A stretch of DNA of 36,294 nt from Seminavis robusta (Eukaryota; Bacillariophyta; Bacillariophyceae; Naviculales; Naviculaceae), in the NCBI GenBank assembly GCA_903772945.1, contig CAICTM010001137.1, forward strand, positions 1 through 36,294, in the 5' to 3' direction. Both the position numbers and the translations under genes were made by a program. The notes below the pieces were generated by a model, which was not told where the DNA came from, did no database searches, and worked only from the letters and a program-made list of their open reading frames with translations. Shown piece after piece: positions 18,501-27,538 of this stretch. The stretch's first letter is position 1, and every line of letters begins with the position of its first letter.

Positions 18501-20615
18501 GTTCCTCGAGATAGTCACTAGGAACGCAAGCTTGTTAACGAACATGATATCGATGCCTGCCGTAACGACATGGTAGAGCTGTATGATCTGGGGTGGTACT
18601 GGTGTGTGCTGGGCGCTGTCAATAGGTGGTCCCTGTTTTCGAACGGTCTTCCCTTTCAGCCCAGCTACGTTCGGCCCGAATATCTTTTCTGCGGCGATCG
18701 CGTCAGCTCTCGTTACTGGAGAGTTTGGCAGTTGGTTGTTGTCTAGGATCCGAAGGAATCCTTTTAGCGATGGGTTGCCCACCATTTGCTGTACCTTACG
18801 AGCTAGTTCAGCAGCCTTGTATCCCTTAACGGTGTAGTTAGACTTGTTATTTTCTACTGTGCTAATAAAGGCTGCCTCGCCATCGATCAAGTCGTGTTGA
18901 GGGTCTGCTTCCTTACTCACATCCAGATAGAACAGTCCCCGGTCGGATTGAACAAAGCGTCGGTGATTGTTGTTTGGCTTGTGCATGATGAAGCATTTGT
19001 TTTTCGCGTCGTATGAGATTGGGAAGCTCTTTTCGACCATCGAGAAGGAGAGGATGTTGGCAATCGCGTCTGGGTGGTACCAGATTTCGTCGGAGCATCC
19101 AGGGAGTCTTCCGATCATGTTGGTTTTCGTCACTCCTGCATTGCAGTTGACTGTCATCCATCGGTCGGTCACCTTGATATCCACCAGTAGGTCTTTGTTG
19201 AAGAATAGGTGTACCGTGCTTTGGTTGTCGAGTAGGATCCAGTTCCGCGGCAACTTCCCTTTCTCGCTGGTTGTTGTTAGTGTAAAGCCAACGTAGGACG
19301 TGTCATTTTCCGCCCCATCGAGGAGCATTTGTACGGCGCCTTCCGCTTGGCTTGGGGCTGTCGTATCGGTTGCAGGAGTGTTGGCCGTTGGGCAATCACG
19401 TGCAAAGTGGCCACGTCCGTGGCAATTGTAGCATTCGATGTTGGCCAGCCAGGAATTTCGCTGACTATTCGCGGGTGTTCCTTGCTGTTGTTCGATCTCG
19501 CTTCCAATGTTCGTGAACGACAATTCCGTTGCTCCTTGGCCACTGTTTGTGTCGTCCCTTTGTCGTGGCGGCTGCGGCGTGTTCCTTGGGTCCTGCTTCC
19601 AGTTGGTCAGGATTTTCAGTGCGTCAGTCATCGTGGCTGGGTAATTGTTTCGACCTTGGGTGAAACTGTTCTCGAGGTCTTCCGTGAGTTTTCCGAACCT
19701 GCTCCGGTCAGCACCGACGATGAAATCCAGCGCGATGGTTCTTTCCCTGGCTATTCCTTTAGCTTGTTGCAATTGTTCGTCGGTCGCAGTTTCTAGGGTG
19801 AGAGGTGGTCGGTGACTGTTCAGCACTTCCTCGACGAGGCCAATATCTGCTCCGATCGATCCTCCATTCCTTTCCACGACGTCTGTGTAGTTCTTGAATT
19901 CCTTGTGGTATTGGTCGACCGTCATTTCTTTTGTTTGTCGGAATAACATGAGTCGTCGTTTGCATTCGTAGATTGCAAGTGGCTTGTACTTGGTGGTCTG
20001 GAACTGTAGCATCACCGTTTGTATGTTGTTAAGCAAACGTACGGGGTCACCAGCTTCTTTGATCTCCTTGTGGTTGATCATGCTCTCTAGCTTGGCTCGA
20101 ACACCCTCACTGCATTGTCCAAAGATCAGTGAATATGCATTCTCCATGTTTGTCTCGACTTCATTTTTCTTTTTGACGTAAGCGCTCACCTCCTGTTTCC
20201 AGATCTCTTTCTCTGTCACGGTGGCTGCGTCTGCTGGGTCTTCTGGGACAGTCAATGCGATCCTTCGCCCTTCCTCTAGGCATCTCTTGGTATGATTTCC
20301 ATGCTTGTAGGTTCTCCCAATGAGTTGGATTACTTCATCGGTGGTTATCATGTAGTTGTTGGCTGCATCCTTTGGATTGGTCAGGTCGTAGACATGTCCC
20401 TTGAGGTCATCACATCTGCCTTCAAACTTGGGGCCTCTTGGAGTGGTAGTGGTGGCTGGGCTGGGCCCTCGTCCACCACGTCGTCGTCCTCCTCCTCGAC
20501 CTCGGCCGCCACCTTGACGGCCTCCGTGGTGTCTACCGGGCCCACCACTAGAGTCCCCGGAGGATGGTGGTGGTGGCGCCGGTGGCGGAGTGCCCGAGGC
20601 ACCCTCTTCGCTCAT
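15540..20615 (-). CDS. Copia gag-pol polyprotein, 1691 aa
   Basis: A single uninterrupted frame starts at ATG 20615. Order: a Gly/Arg-rich N terminus and capsid-like gag; zinc knuckle CYNCHGRGHFARDC (395-408); protease with D463 in LLDNQST in place of the usual DTG/DSG; integrase with D689 (GIDIMFVN), D746 (NADMEFEPL) and E776 (EVERYIRT); a long acidic Asp/Glu/Ser-rich linker (about 930-1090); reverse transcriptase with HVDD at 1363-1366 (usually YVDD); RNase H with D1537 (FVDASF) and TEAEL; and a C terminus with the copia-typical DVFTKPL. All catalytic residues I can place are present, so the element may be active. Gag and pol are in one frame, so the gag:pol ratio must be set by proteolysis or another mechanism. 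The H in HVDD deviates from the usual Tyr. Confidence 0.96.
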   Translation of the reverse strand: MSEEGASGTPPPAPPPPSSGDSSGGPGRHHGGRQGGGRGRGGGRRRGGRGPSPATTTTPRGPKFEGRCDDLKGHVYDLTNPKDAANNYMITTDEVIQLIGRTYKHGNHTKRCLEEGRRIALTVPEDPADAATVTEKEIWKQEVSAYVKKKNEVETNMENAYSLIFGQCSEGVRAKLESMINHKEIKEAGDPVRLLNNIQTVMLQFQTTKYKPLAIYECKRRLMLFRQTKEMTVDQYHKEFKNYTDVVERNGGSIGADIGLVEEVLNSHRPPLTLETATDEQLQQAKGIARERTIALDFIVGADRSRFGKLTEDLENSFTQGRNNYPATMTDALKILTNWKQDPRNTPQPPRQRDDTNSGQGATELSFTNIGSEIEQQQGTPANSQRNSWLANIECYNCHGRGHFARDCPTANTPATDTTAPSQAEGAVQMLLDGAENDTSYVGFTLTTTSEKGKLPRNWILLDNQSTVHLFFNKDLLVDIKVTDRWMTVNCNAGVTKTNMIGRLPGCSDEIWYHPDAIANILSFSMVEKSFPISYDAKNKCFIMHKPNNNHRRFVQSDRGLFYLDVSKEADPQHDLIDGEAAFISTVENNKSNYTVKGYKAAELARKVQQMVGNPSLKGFLRILDNNQLPNSPVTRADAIAAEKIFGPNVAGLKGKTVRKQGPPIDSAQHTPVPPQIIQLYHVVTAGIDIMFVNKLAFLVTISRNLKFGTVEFLPNRQHPTVLGAIKRVKSTYLRRGFELRHCNADMEFEPLRSALTEQKMDLNVVAEDEHVPEVERYIRTIKERTRCTWHTLPFKRIPNRMIIEIVCSSVMWLNMFPAADGVSDTLSPRTLISGHVLNYNKHCKTLFGAYVQTHEEHDNSMESRTTGAIALRPTGNSQGSYYFLSLTTGRRLTRQRWTELPMPQDVIDRVHELAERNQAGVGLAFGWRDGTPIDDDDDNYDTDADFDYDDDQEYDPYSDDTLDWDTATEDEELDDNGHQGTGVPAPGVPAPAVLAPVNEEEGESEHDNDADDEQSESGSEVDTPIISDSSTESDGDEDNGEPEIEQSRSDDDHGTVEPEQPGGSPMLEPNPTDEMDQQYGERKRSGLRPRKPTARFGANNQPDEYTMACTQDQPAKSPGVPPPVTMEPPRDYALLHCGLEHLEHTVMTQYEVRKGLKIFKEKGAEAVISEMQQLHDRKVIEPMKASMLTREEKKNSLEYLMFLKQKRCGKIKGRGCADGRKQRLYKTKEETSSPTVTTESLFLSCVIDAKEGRDVATCDIPGAFMQADMDEVVYMRLSGPLALLLAKVDKDLYEPFINEEKGKHVMYVKLTKALYGTLQAALLFWKNLTNTLINEWGFELNPYDECVANKMINGKQCTILWHVDDLKISHVDAKVVTDLLEQLEAKYGKEAPLTVTRGKIHDYLGMVIDYSQPGKVIFRMDHYVKDILEEARTDTVGEATSPAADHLFMVNTTNPEMLDQADSDHFHRMVAKLLFLAKRARPDLQQAVAFLSTRVKGPDNDDYKKYKRVIQYLRATPELPLTLEADDTHVIKWFVDASFAVHPDMKSQTGATMTMGKGCPFSNSTKQKLNTKSSTEAELVAASDSMPMIIWTRYFLQAQGYGVKENRLYQDNQSAMLLEKNGRSSSGRRTRHINIRYFFITDRVKSGEVTIAFCPTDEMLADVFTKPLQGSKFLEFRRLVLNLSSDHDRS

Positions 20616-20660
20616 GGTTGGGATCCGGACGGATCCGTCGTTCTTAGCTCTTAGATAAAG

Positions 20661-20674
20661 CTTTCTAGATTAAC
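20661..20674 (-). other. Putative primer-binding site complementary to its own LTR
   Basis: In element orientation the bases following the 5' LTR are GTTAATCTAGAAAG. The reverse complement occurs inside the LTR at 20726-20739. Including the last LTR base, the match is 15 of 15. The site does not start with TGG, as a tRNA 3'-end primer site would. The position and the complementarity suggest self-priming; a half-tRNA primer remains possible. Confidence 0.55.
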
Positions 20675-20826
20675 TGTTGTGCTGATAGGTCTGCCTACAG
20701 GATTCCCATCTTTCAGGTAATCAAAGTTAATCTAGAAAGTGGTTACAGCTACCTAAAAGCTACCCCATGGTGTCTCCCTCCTGTAGTAGACTGGTATCCA
20801 GTAAGAGATAGGGCTCAGGTTCAACA
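20675..20826 (-). repeat. 5' LTR of the copia element
   Basis: This is the 152-bp LTR at the upstream end of the minus-strand element, 60 bp before the gag ATG at 20615. It should contain the promoter. If the self-priming reading is right, transcription would start near 20739, dividing the LTR into about 87 bp of U3 and 65 bp of R plus U5. Confidence 0.95.
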
Positions 20827-20831
20827 GTAAC
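20827..20831. repeat. Target-site duplication GTAAC, right copy
   Basis: GTAAC directly follows the right LTR and matches 15326-15330. Confidence 0.93.
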
Positions 20832-21109
20832 ACAGAACGTTGTCCATGTTTTTCACGGGAACGAACGAATGAATGAACGAATCGACCGAGCCGATCCAAA
20901 TATTATATCAGTACCTATAGTATATAGAACCATAATTTCACATACTAGCTACTGGTAGCTGGCCCGGGGAACGCAAGTGACATCCGTAAAGTTGAACAGC
21001 TGGTCTGCCGCTTTCAAAAGGCGAGCACCGTGCGCCCTTCTAAGGCATCAAATAAATCACCACACACCGAGTCGAGTCGAGCCGACCGAGAAACATCCCA
21101 CGTTCGCAG

Positions 21110-23750
21110 CTACTGCTCCATGCAGATTCCAGTGCCCCCATCACAGCATGTACTGCAACATCCTTCAGGACAAGACACAAATGGTTCTCCCATGCTGGTA
21201 GTACCATCACTTCCCGTGATTGCGGTCTGCGCACAGTCGGCTACAAACTCAAGTCCTTGAGCATTCCAAACATTCTCAAAGCACATGTCATCAGGAATAA
21301 TCCCTCTGAGTTCAGGATTTCCATTGATTGTAAACTCTTTCAATCCTGTCAGGGCTTCAAACTCCACGGGTATGCTACCTGAAAAGTTGTTGTTGGCCAA
21401 CCGTAAGTATTTGAGGTTTGTGAGCAATCCAAAGTTGGTGCTCAATGTACCCCCCAAGTTGCAATTTTCACCAATGAGGAAATTCAAATTGAGGCAATTC
21501 AAGATTAGCTCTTCAGGAATGGTGCCTTCAATGCTCGTGTCTGTGAAATATAAATTTTTTAGATGGTTCACCAGCCCAAACTCTGATGGAATTGTACCAG
21601 ACAATGCATTATTGCCGGCGAAATTCAATCCAGGACCACCATTGTCTTCTCTGACTTGCTGGGATAATATCCCAACTTCTGTGGGAATTGTTCCAGAGAG
21701 CTAGCCAACCAATATCATGAGAGGATGTAAAGTTATTGGACGTTGGAAACAACAGTACAGGTCAACCCACCTCATTATGTTCAAAATGCATATCCGTGGT
21801 ATTTTTGGTGGAAAATAATGCTGAAGGAATCGTTCCTGTAAAAGAATTTTTGGCAAAGAAGAGCAGCTTTCCTATGAAGTGAAAAGGGCAATAGGTTCCA
21901 ATGATCAACAATGAACCTGGGTGCAGATGCATTTGTCTAGATAACACAATGTGCGCATACCTGGAAAGAGCCCAATTTCAGTTGGGATGGTGCCTGTCAT
22001 GTGGTTAAACCTAAAATGGAGGGTACTCAATAATGGCATGGAGAAGACAGCAGGATTGACGGTTCCTGTAAAATTGTTCCCGGAAAGCCCCAAATTGGAA
22101 AGAGCTGTCAATTGGTATATTTCTGTGGGTATAGTGCCAGTAAAGTTTTGTGATCGAAGAGACAAAGCGGTTGCATGTGACAATAATCCAAGCTCACTTG
22201 GAAGTGACCCTGTGAAGTCATTGTGCCCTGTTGGAATTGGCAGAAAAAATGCAGCCAAAGATTGGAAAGAAGCTTGGTGGACAGGTTGTGTTGTTCCGTC
22301 ATAAATACTTACATATATCAATTGAAGTAATGTTTTCTGTTTCGCCTTCACAAGTGCATCCAGCCCACCGGCATTCGGAAACCCCGGACAACCATCGTTC
22401 GTTAATGAATTCTTGATCCAGAAATTGAAAGTAGCATTCAGCTGTTTGTGCACCAGTGGCAGCGCCACAGAATTTCCAAGGGCTGGCTTGTGACGTACTG
22501 TAGTAAAACTGTGTCAAAATAAATCGTTGGAGTAGATGGATGGAATCCGGAGGCAGTTGGCGGGGATCTTGATGGATGATCCAGTTGAGTGCTTTTTGAT
22601 GGGGTTCCGTGCTGACTGTGGAACCATCAAAATAAGTGCTTCCTAACACCTTTTCCAGCTGGGCTTTGATTTCCATGCCTTCCATTTCTCTGGGACTGAG
22701 TTCCTGTTCTTCTGAAGAGGAGCCCTTACTGCTGCAGTTGCCACTGCCACAGACTCCCACCACAACCAATCCAATCACCACAAGCAAGCCAACGATGATG
22801 TAAATCTTGGTTTGGAATCGTTTCTTGGCTTGTTCCTTTCTCTTTTGTGATTCATCCACATCAAACGGTGCAGCTAGTGGCAAATCTTGGGGCGTCTCAT
22901 CCTCTTCCACCAGCGCTGCCACAGCCAAGCCATTATTGTCACTGTTGGCAGCATTATTTATTTCGGGCACGTCAAACTTATCACCATGGTTCGCGTGCTC
23001 GACAGTCTGACTGTTTGTTCTCGAAGTCAAACGAGCGACTTGTCCTTCAATGAAGGATCGATTTTCACTATGGGCACGGGCAGATTCGGACGTCTCAGGT
23101 TCTTCCCTGTCCTCAGACGCCAGGCTTCCATCACGGTCACTTAGGTCGGCCATTCGTTCGACTGTGGCGGAAGCGACCCCAAGCAATGAAAAGCGAGGTC
23201 TGGTGGTTCTTTGGGGGCCCATACCAGGAGCTCCTGAGTATGCTCCTGGTTGTGCCCCGCCAGGAAGCGGAATCTGCTGCTTTCCATTATTTTCGATGTT
23301 GAATGGCGCACTGGTAGCTGTTGCGGTGCTACTGCCAGGGGTTTTGCTGATGCCGTTTAAATTTGTGCCAGCGGATGAGGGAGGCTGGAGGCTCTGCCGG
23401 GCTTCGGCTAGTTTGGCAATTTCATCAATATTCAGATATTCTTCACTGGTGTGCCCAGTACCGGTACTTGTGCTGCTGTTCTTGGTGGTACTTCTGCTTT
23501 TCCCATTCTGGACACGGCTGCTGGTAGAATCTGCTTGCCGGCCTGCCCTAGCTTCCTGCTGCGCTTTCTCTTGTTCAGCAGTAGCTGCTGCTTGTTGTTG
23601 GACCCTCTGGTTGTCCTGCTCATATTGCTCCAGCTTTTGGAGCTCCGCCTCTCGTTTTCTAGCATCTGAGGAGCGCGCTTGCACAGCCTGAAGGACATAA
23701 AATTCCTCAGAGTCCAAATCGATTTTTGTTGCCTTTTTTTGGTTGCTCAT
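21110..23750 (-). CDS. Leucine-rich-repeat single-pass membrane protein (4 exons)
   Basis: Exons in transcript order: 23750-22313, 22227-21961, 21871-21771, 21700-21110. Introns of 85, 89 and 70 bp are GT-AG and the frame closes, giving 798 residues. Residues 1-310 are cytosolic and low in complexity, with a Gln/Glu/Arg coiled-coil-like stretch (30-70), Ser/Thr and Pro/Gly-rich parts and an acidic block (281-300). KKRF precedes a membrane helix at about 315-334. The extracellular part has a conserved linker (ALNWIIHQDP, CRWAGCTCEG), LRRs from about residue 475 (NDFTGSLPSELG, NFTGTIPTEI, NNFTGTV, HMTGTIPTEIG, SFTGTIP, ELSGTIPTEVG, ALSGTIPSEFG) and a Cys-rich tail (CPEGCCSTCC). The plan is the same as the gene at 1800, but only some LRRs are split by introns. 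Receptor-like recognition or adhesion is inferred; there is no kinase. Confidence 0.87.
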
Positions 23751-24422
23751 GGTCCTCCCAAACTGCCAGAAGTCTCCCTTGTGTCGCTTTTTGTGCTCTT
23801 GTCAACAACTGATGCTTCGATTATAATTATCGCGTAGTATATTTTTGACGGCGCTAATTACTTGGAGACATGGGGGCAGGGGAGCCAGCCAGAGAACCAA
23901 GATGGAGCAGACGAACTGATGAGCGGGGAAGGAAAGGATCACAAGGAAGGAGGTAGGGGGAACGGTCAAGACGACACACACTATGACGATAGAGATGTTG
24001 GGACTTGTTATAACAATTCGATCGAATGATTCTATCAAAGTGAAAAACAAATACACTGTACTAAATAGATATGAAGAAACAAATAGTTCTTTTGGTCGAT
24101 CCTAAACGTACAGGCCTCAGATTTAGCTGAGTCCTAAAAACGCACCCCCAGTTTCTGCTGATCATTCGCGCAGACCGCGCGAAATATACCAACGATATTT
24201 CGTGCGTCAGATTTAAGGTTAATCTTAGAGACTTATAGAGCGCGCCATTTTAGCTTGGCATGCTGTAGCACAGGCTGGGATGTTGTTTTCGGACTGAGCT
24301 GAAAGCCAGCCGATGTGCCTAGATTGCTTTCGAACGTAGAGCTACTAGCTAGCTAGTCAATCCAATGCTCCGTTTGGAAATACAACAAACAAGTAGACAC
24401 AAACACAAAGTAGAAGGGCACC
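23751..24422. other. Intergenic region between divergent LRR and recombinase genes
   Basis: No gene is seen. It must hold both promoters. A 12-bp-stem hairpin occurs at 24176-24206 (CGCGCGAAATAT, 7-nt loop, ATATTTCGTGCG, one G-T pair). A CTAGCTAG cluster lies near 24347, about 75 bp before the recombinase ATG. Confidence 0.5.
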
Positions 24423-26991
24423 ATGGCAGGCAATCGCCGAGCTGCCGCTCCGCCTCCTGCTACAGCAGCTGCCGCCGCAGTTGAAGCTGCCGCTAATCCA
24501 CCAGCGGCTGCAGCCGCCGCCACTGCAGGTCGTGATGTGCTAAGGGCAGTGAATGAATCCTTTGCAGTGACTGGCATGTCAACTTTTGTGAAAGACTCTA
24601 GACAGCGAACAGTCCCTGACTCCACCAAAGATGCCTATGGACCCAAGATAGCAGAGTTCGAAGACTTCTGTAGGTTGAACTACTCCACAGATCCCTACAA
24701 GATGAATATCACATGGGAAAAGGTTTTCAAATTTATGTTTTACCAAGCATTCAGAGAGAAAAAGCCAAGAGGCGGCAACAAAGCCAAAAGACTTCAAGGC
24801 AAGAAGTTTGACCAAGCCGACTACCAGAAGGTTTGTGGCATCTTCTTCAACACAGCCAACACAGAGTTGCATTATCCAACACCTCAGGATCCAATCAGCG
24901 CTCAAACATTCAACCAATACAAGACAGTCATGCGCAACATGCACACTGATCAAGTTGGCCGCAAAGTTTGTGGTGTGGCGTGGGAGTTCATTTGGACGCA
25001 GGACCTGAAACAGCTCACACTCCATGTAAAGGAAAGAGCTCCAGCTTTGAAGAAGGCCCAATATGCAGAGAAGATGGACGGCTCGTTCGCTCCATACCAG
25101 ATTGCCGACAAATACCCTGATCTCGAGCAACGGTTTTGGAATGACAGCCACTGCACAGCCCACCGGTCCATGGCGACGTATCTGAGGCACAGGGCATGTT
25201 TGCTCTACTTGACAAGTGGCATTCTAAGGGGGGAATCATTGTATAAGGCTGAGCTATCTGATTTTTTCAGTCTAAAGCCCCCAAAGAAAGATGTGGACGT
25301 ACACCACATGTATCTAATGATCATGCAGATTGCGATTGGCAAAACGACGCATGGGAAAATGCAATATGGCAGAGCCACCCGGCATAAGGACGTTCGACTC
25401 TGTTCAATCGGGGCCATCACCTTCTATTTGATGATGCGCTTCTATTTTACAGGTGAATTCCAAAACATGACAATTGCCCAATGGATGGATAACACGACCT
25501 GGTTCGATGTGAAGTTCCTGGTGGATGTAAACAGTTCGGACAAGACTAAGGAGATGAGCAATGATGGCTACGCGGAACATGTCAAGAAAACCCTCAAAGA
25601 CATGCGCCTCCCCTACAACAAGCAACTCCATCTAGGTCGTGGGCTTGGATGCAAGCTTTTGAATCTTATGGAGGTGAGTGCCGATGAGGTCAGGCAAATG
25701 GGTCAGTGGGATATGAGAGTCTACGATACTAGCTACTCTTCCAAGCTACCAATGAATGCTATGCGCAACCTTGCCGGATTCAACAGCTCGAACGGCATGT
25801 ACTACAATCCACGAACTATAGTCAAACCGTCGCAAGAGCTGTGTGAGCAAACGCCGATGGGGTGGGCTTTCCGAAGGTTGGAAGAGTTGGTGGAGGAAGA
25901 CCCCGACTGCACAAGCCCTACAGCATTCGAGACACTACGTTGGTTCTGTGAGCTTTGTGTTGTATTTTTACAGGATGCAGCCACTATGCTCGTGCTCCAT
26001 GAAGAACGTAATGGGCATCCTTTCTTCGAGGAGTTACCAGTCTTCCATACTCCTTTGTTTAAAGTGAGTCCACTTTCCACCTTGTTGTGTTGTCGCTTAT
26101 TTCATCCCTACTCACTTTTGAATGCTGTTTCAGGATTATGTAGAAACAATGCGTTTATCTCTCAGCAAAGAAACAAGTCCCTTAGACGCGGACTTAGAGA
26201 AGGTTCTTCCTGGTGTCAATCAGAGGCTAGCCGCGAATTACGATGTGGTACACAGCTTAGAGAGAAAGGTTGATCACCTGCACGAAGCCATAACAACCGG
26301 TATGGCAAGTCTTAAGGTGGACCAACCCCGGCAACAAGCAGAGATCCAAGCAGCAGTCGGCATGACCTTAATGGAAGCTGGTGAAAGAATGGTCAGGAAC
26401 GTTCCAGGCACACCAGGTAGTCCTGACGGTGCATCAGGCAGTGAAGACTTCATAACTGAAGATGACATCGACGAGCTGTTGGAAGAAGGTCAACCGCGTT
26501 CACCAGGATCACCGATGGATGTTGAAGCACCAACATCACCACCAGAATTAACAGACTTGCCATCACCAATGGTGGTTGATGGTGGTCCGACACCCCGCCC
26601 TAAGTCCACTCCCGAAGAACACATCTGCTTTCGAATGGCCAGTCGACACACTAGCCTACTGAATGTGTGGAGTGAATGGTTTGGCCTTGGCGACTATAAG
26701 AACGATGTGTACGGTGGCATTGATGGCAGGAACAAAGAGCATGGAACAAAGTGGCGAAAACATCTGCCCCGTGATCTTTATTCGTACACTAACAGGCTTA
26801 TCAAGGGCATCAACGAACACGCCAAAAAAGAAAAGAAACAGCCCTTGACTGTGGTCGAAGAGTGGGAGCCCCTGTTTATGGAATCGAAGTACTCCGTCGG
26901 AAACTTGGTGAAGGCACTACAACGCCTGAAATACATCAAATCAGGCAAGCCTCGAGGCAAATCAAAGATGGCGCTAGAGGCCGCTCAGTAG
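24423..26991 (+). CDS. Crypton/Ndc10-like tyrosine recombinase with GCR1_C-like domain
   Basis: Exons are 24423-26063 and 26134-26991, separated by a 70-bp phase-0 GT-AG intron; the product is 832 residues. ATG 24423 has good context (CACCATGG). An Ala/Pro-rich N terminus is followed by a helical DNA-binding-like region (60-215) and a recombinase core: R269 (GILRGES), a candidate Lys at 307-312, H403 and R406 in HLGR, W429 (MGQWD) and Y438 (TSYSSKLP) as candidate nucleophile. Exon 2 encodes a coiled-coil-like part, an acidic/Pro-rich linker and a C-terminal LNVWSEWF...KWRK...YSYTNRLIKGI block resembling GCR1_C. R...HxxR...W...Y plus GCR1_C is the known Crypton design, a DNA transposon that uses a tyrosine recombinase. 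It may be the transposase of a Crypton or a domesticated copy. Element ends were not found. Confidence 0.75.
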
Positions 26992-27037
26992 GAACAACAA
27001 CAGTAGGAACAACAATAAGACTATTAAAATTATTAAT

Positions 27038-27538
27038 CTAAAATCCACTGGGGATGTTACTGTTGTGAAGCAACTCTTCGATCTGCTGGACGCGGTCTTC
27101 CATTTGGAGAAGGCGCTGGTGGAGCATTCGATTTTCTCCACGAAGCCTTTGGTTGTCTCCACGTAGATCGTCACTTGTCCTCAACTCTCTATAATAGGCC
27201 AAGTAGTATTGGTTGGCGTTCTGTGGACGCCATGCACCTTGGCGACGAATTTCGTCCTCGGCATCAGCAATGTTGACGGTGCGACCATCGCGCTGTTCAT
27301 AGTGGAGAGCACTTACCCACTCCCCTGGACGTTCGATGTCGCGAATGGTGTTCCTCTCGCAAGGCCCACAGAAAATTTCCATGATGGACGACCACTTTAC
27401 CTTCACTCGCCTTCCATCCAGCAGCTCAATCCCGGCGAACGAAGGACCCTTCGATTCAACAAAGCTGGCCACCTGGTTACGGTGAATCCCTCCTTTCACC
27501 CAGACACTCTGGTGTTCAGTGTAGTCTTTTTTAACCAT
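27038..27538 (-). CDS. Small KOW/SH3-like protein with C-terminal coiled coil, 166 aa
   Basis: The frame starts at ATG 27538 and ends 46 bp from the stop of the convergent recombinase. Residues about 8-55 (VWVKGGIHRNQVASFVE, then IELLDGRRVKVKWSSI) look like a small beta barrel of the KOW/SH3 kind: a GG turn, alternating hydrophobics and a Gly-Arg hairpin. Residues about 128-160 form a clear heptad coiled coil (LRGDNQRLRGENRMLHQRLLQMEDRV). KOW-type barrels bind nucleic acid or ribosomal and transcription partners, but I cannot assign a role. It could be an accessory gene of the neighbouring recombinase or simply a neighbour. The name is a structural guess; the coiled coil is much better supported. 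Confidence 0.6.
   Translation of the reverse strand: MVKKDYTEHQSVWVKGGIHRNQVASFVESKGPSFAGIELLDGRRVKVKWSSIMEIFCGPCERNTIRDIERPGEWVSALHYEQRDGRTVNIADAEDEIRRQGAWRPQNANQYYLAYYRELRTSDDLRGDNQRLRGENRMLHQRLLQMEDRVQQIEELLHNSNIPSGF

Larger units (their letters stand above)
15331..20826 (-). mobile_element. Complete Ty1/copia LTR retrotransposon (CoDi-like)
   Basis: This 5496-bp element reads on the minus strand, with identical-looking 152-bp LTRs at both ends (TGTTG...CAACA) and a 5-bp GTAAC target duplication (15326-15330 and 20827-20831). It carries one intact gag-pol frame. Intact coding and LTR identity point to a very recent insertion. It landed between the gene at 14135 and the LRR gene at 21110 without breaking either frame. 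The class is supported by integrase preceding reverse transcriptase. The DNQST protease signature matches diatom CoDi elements. Confidence 0.95.

Noticed and set aside
15598..20654. Many plus-strand open frames opposite the copia polyprotein
   Set aside because: They are shadows of the minus-strand gag-pol frame and lack domains.
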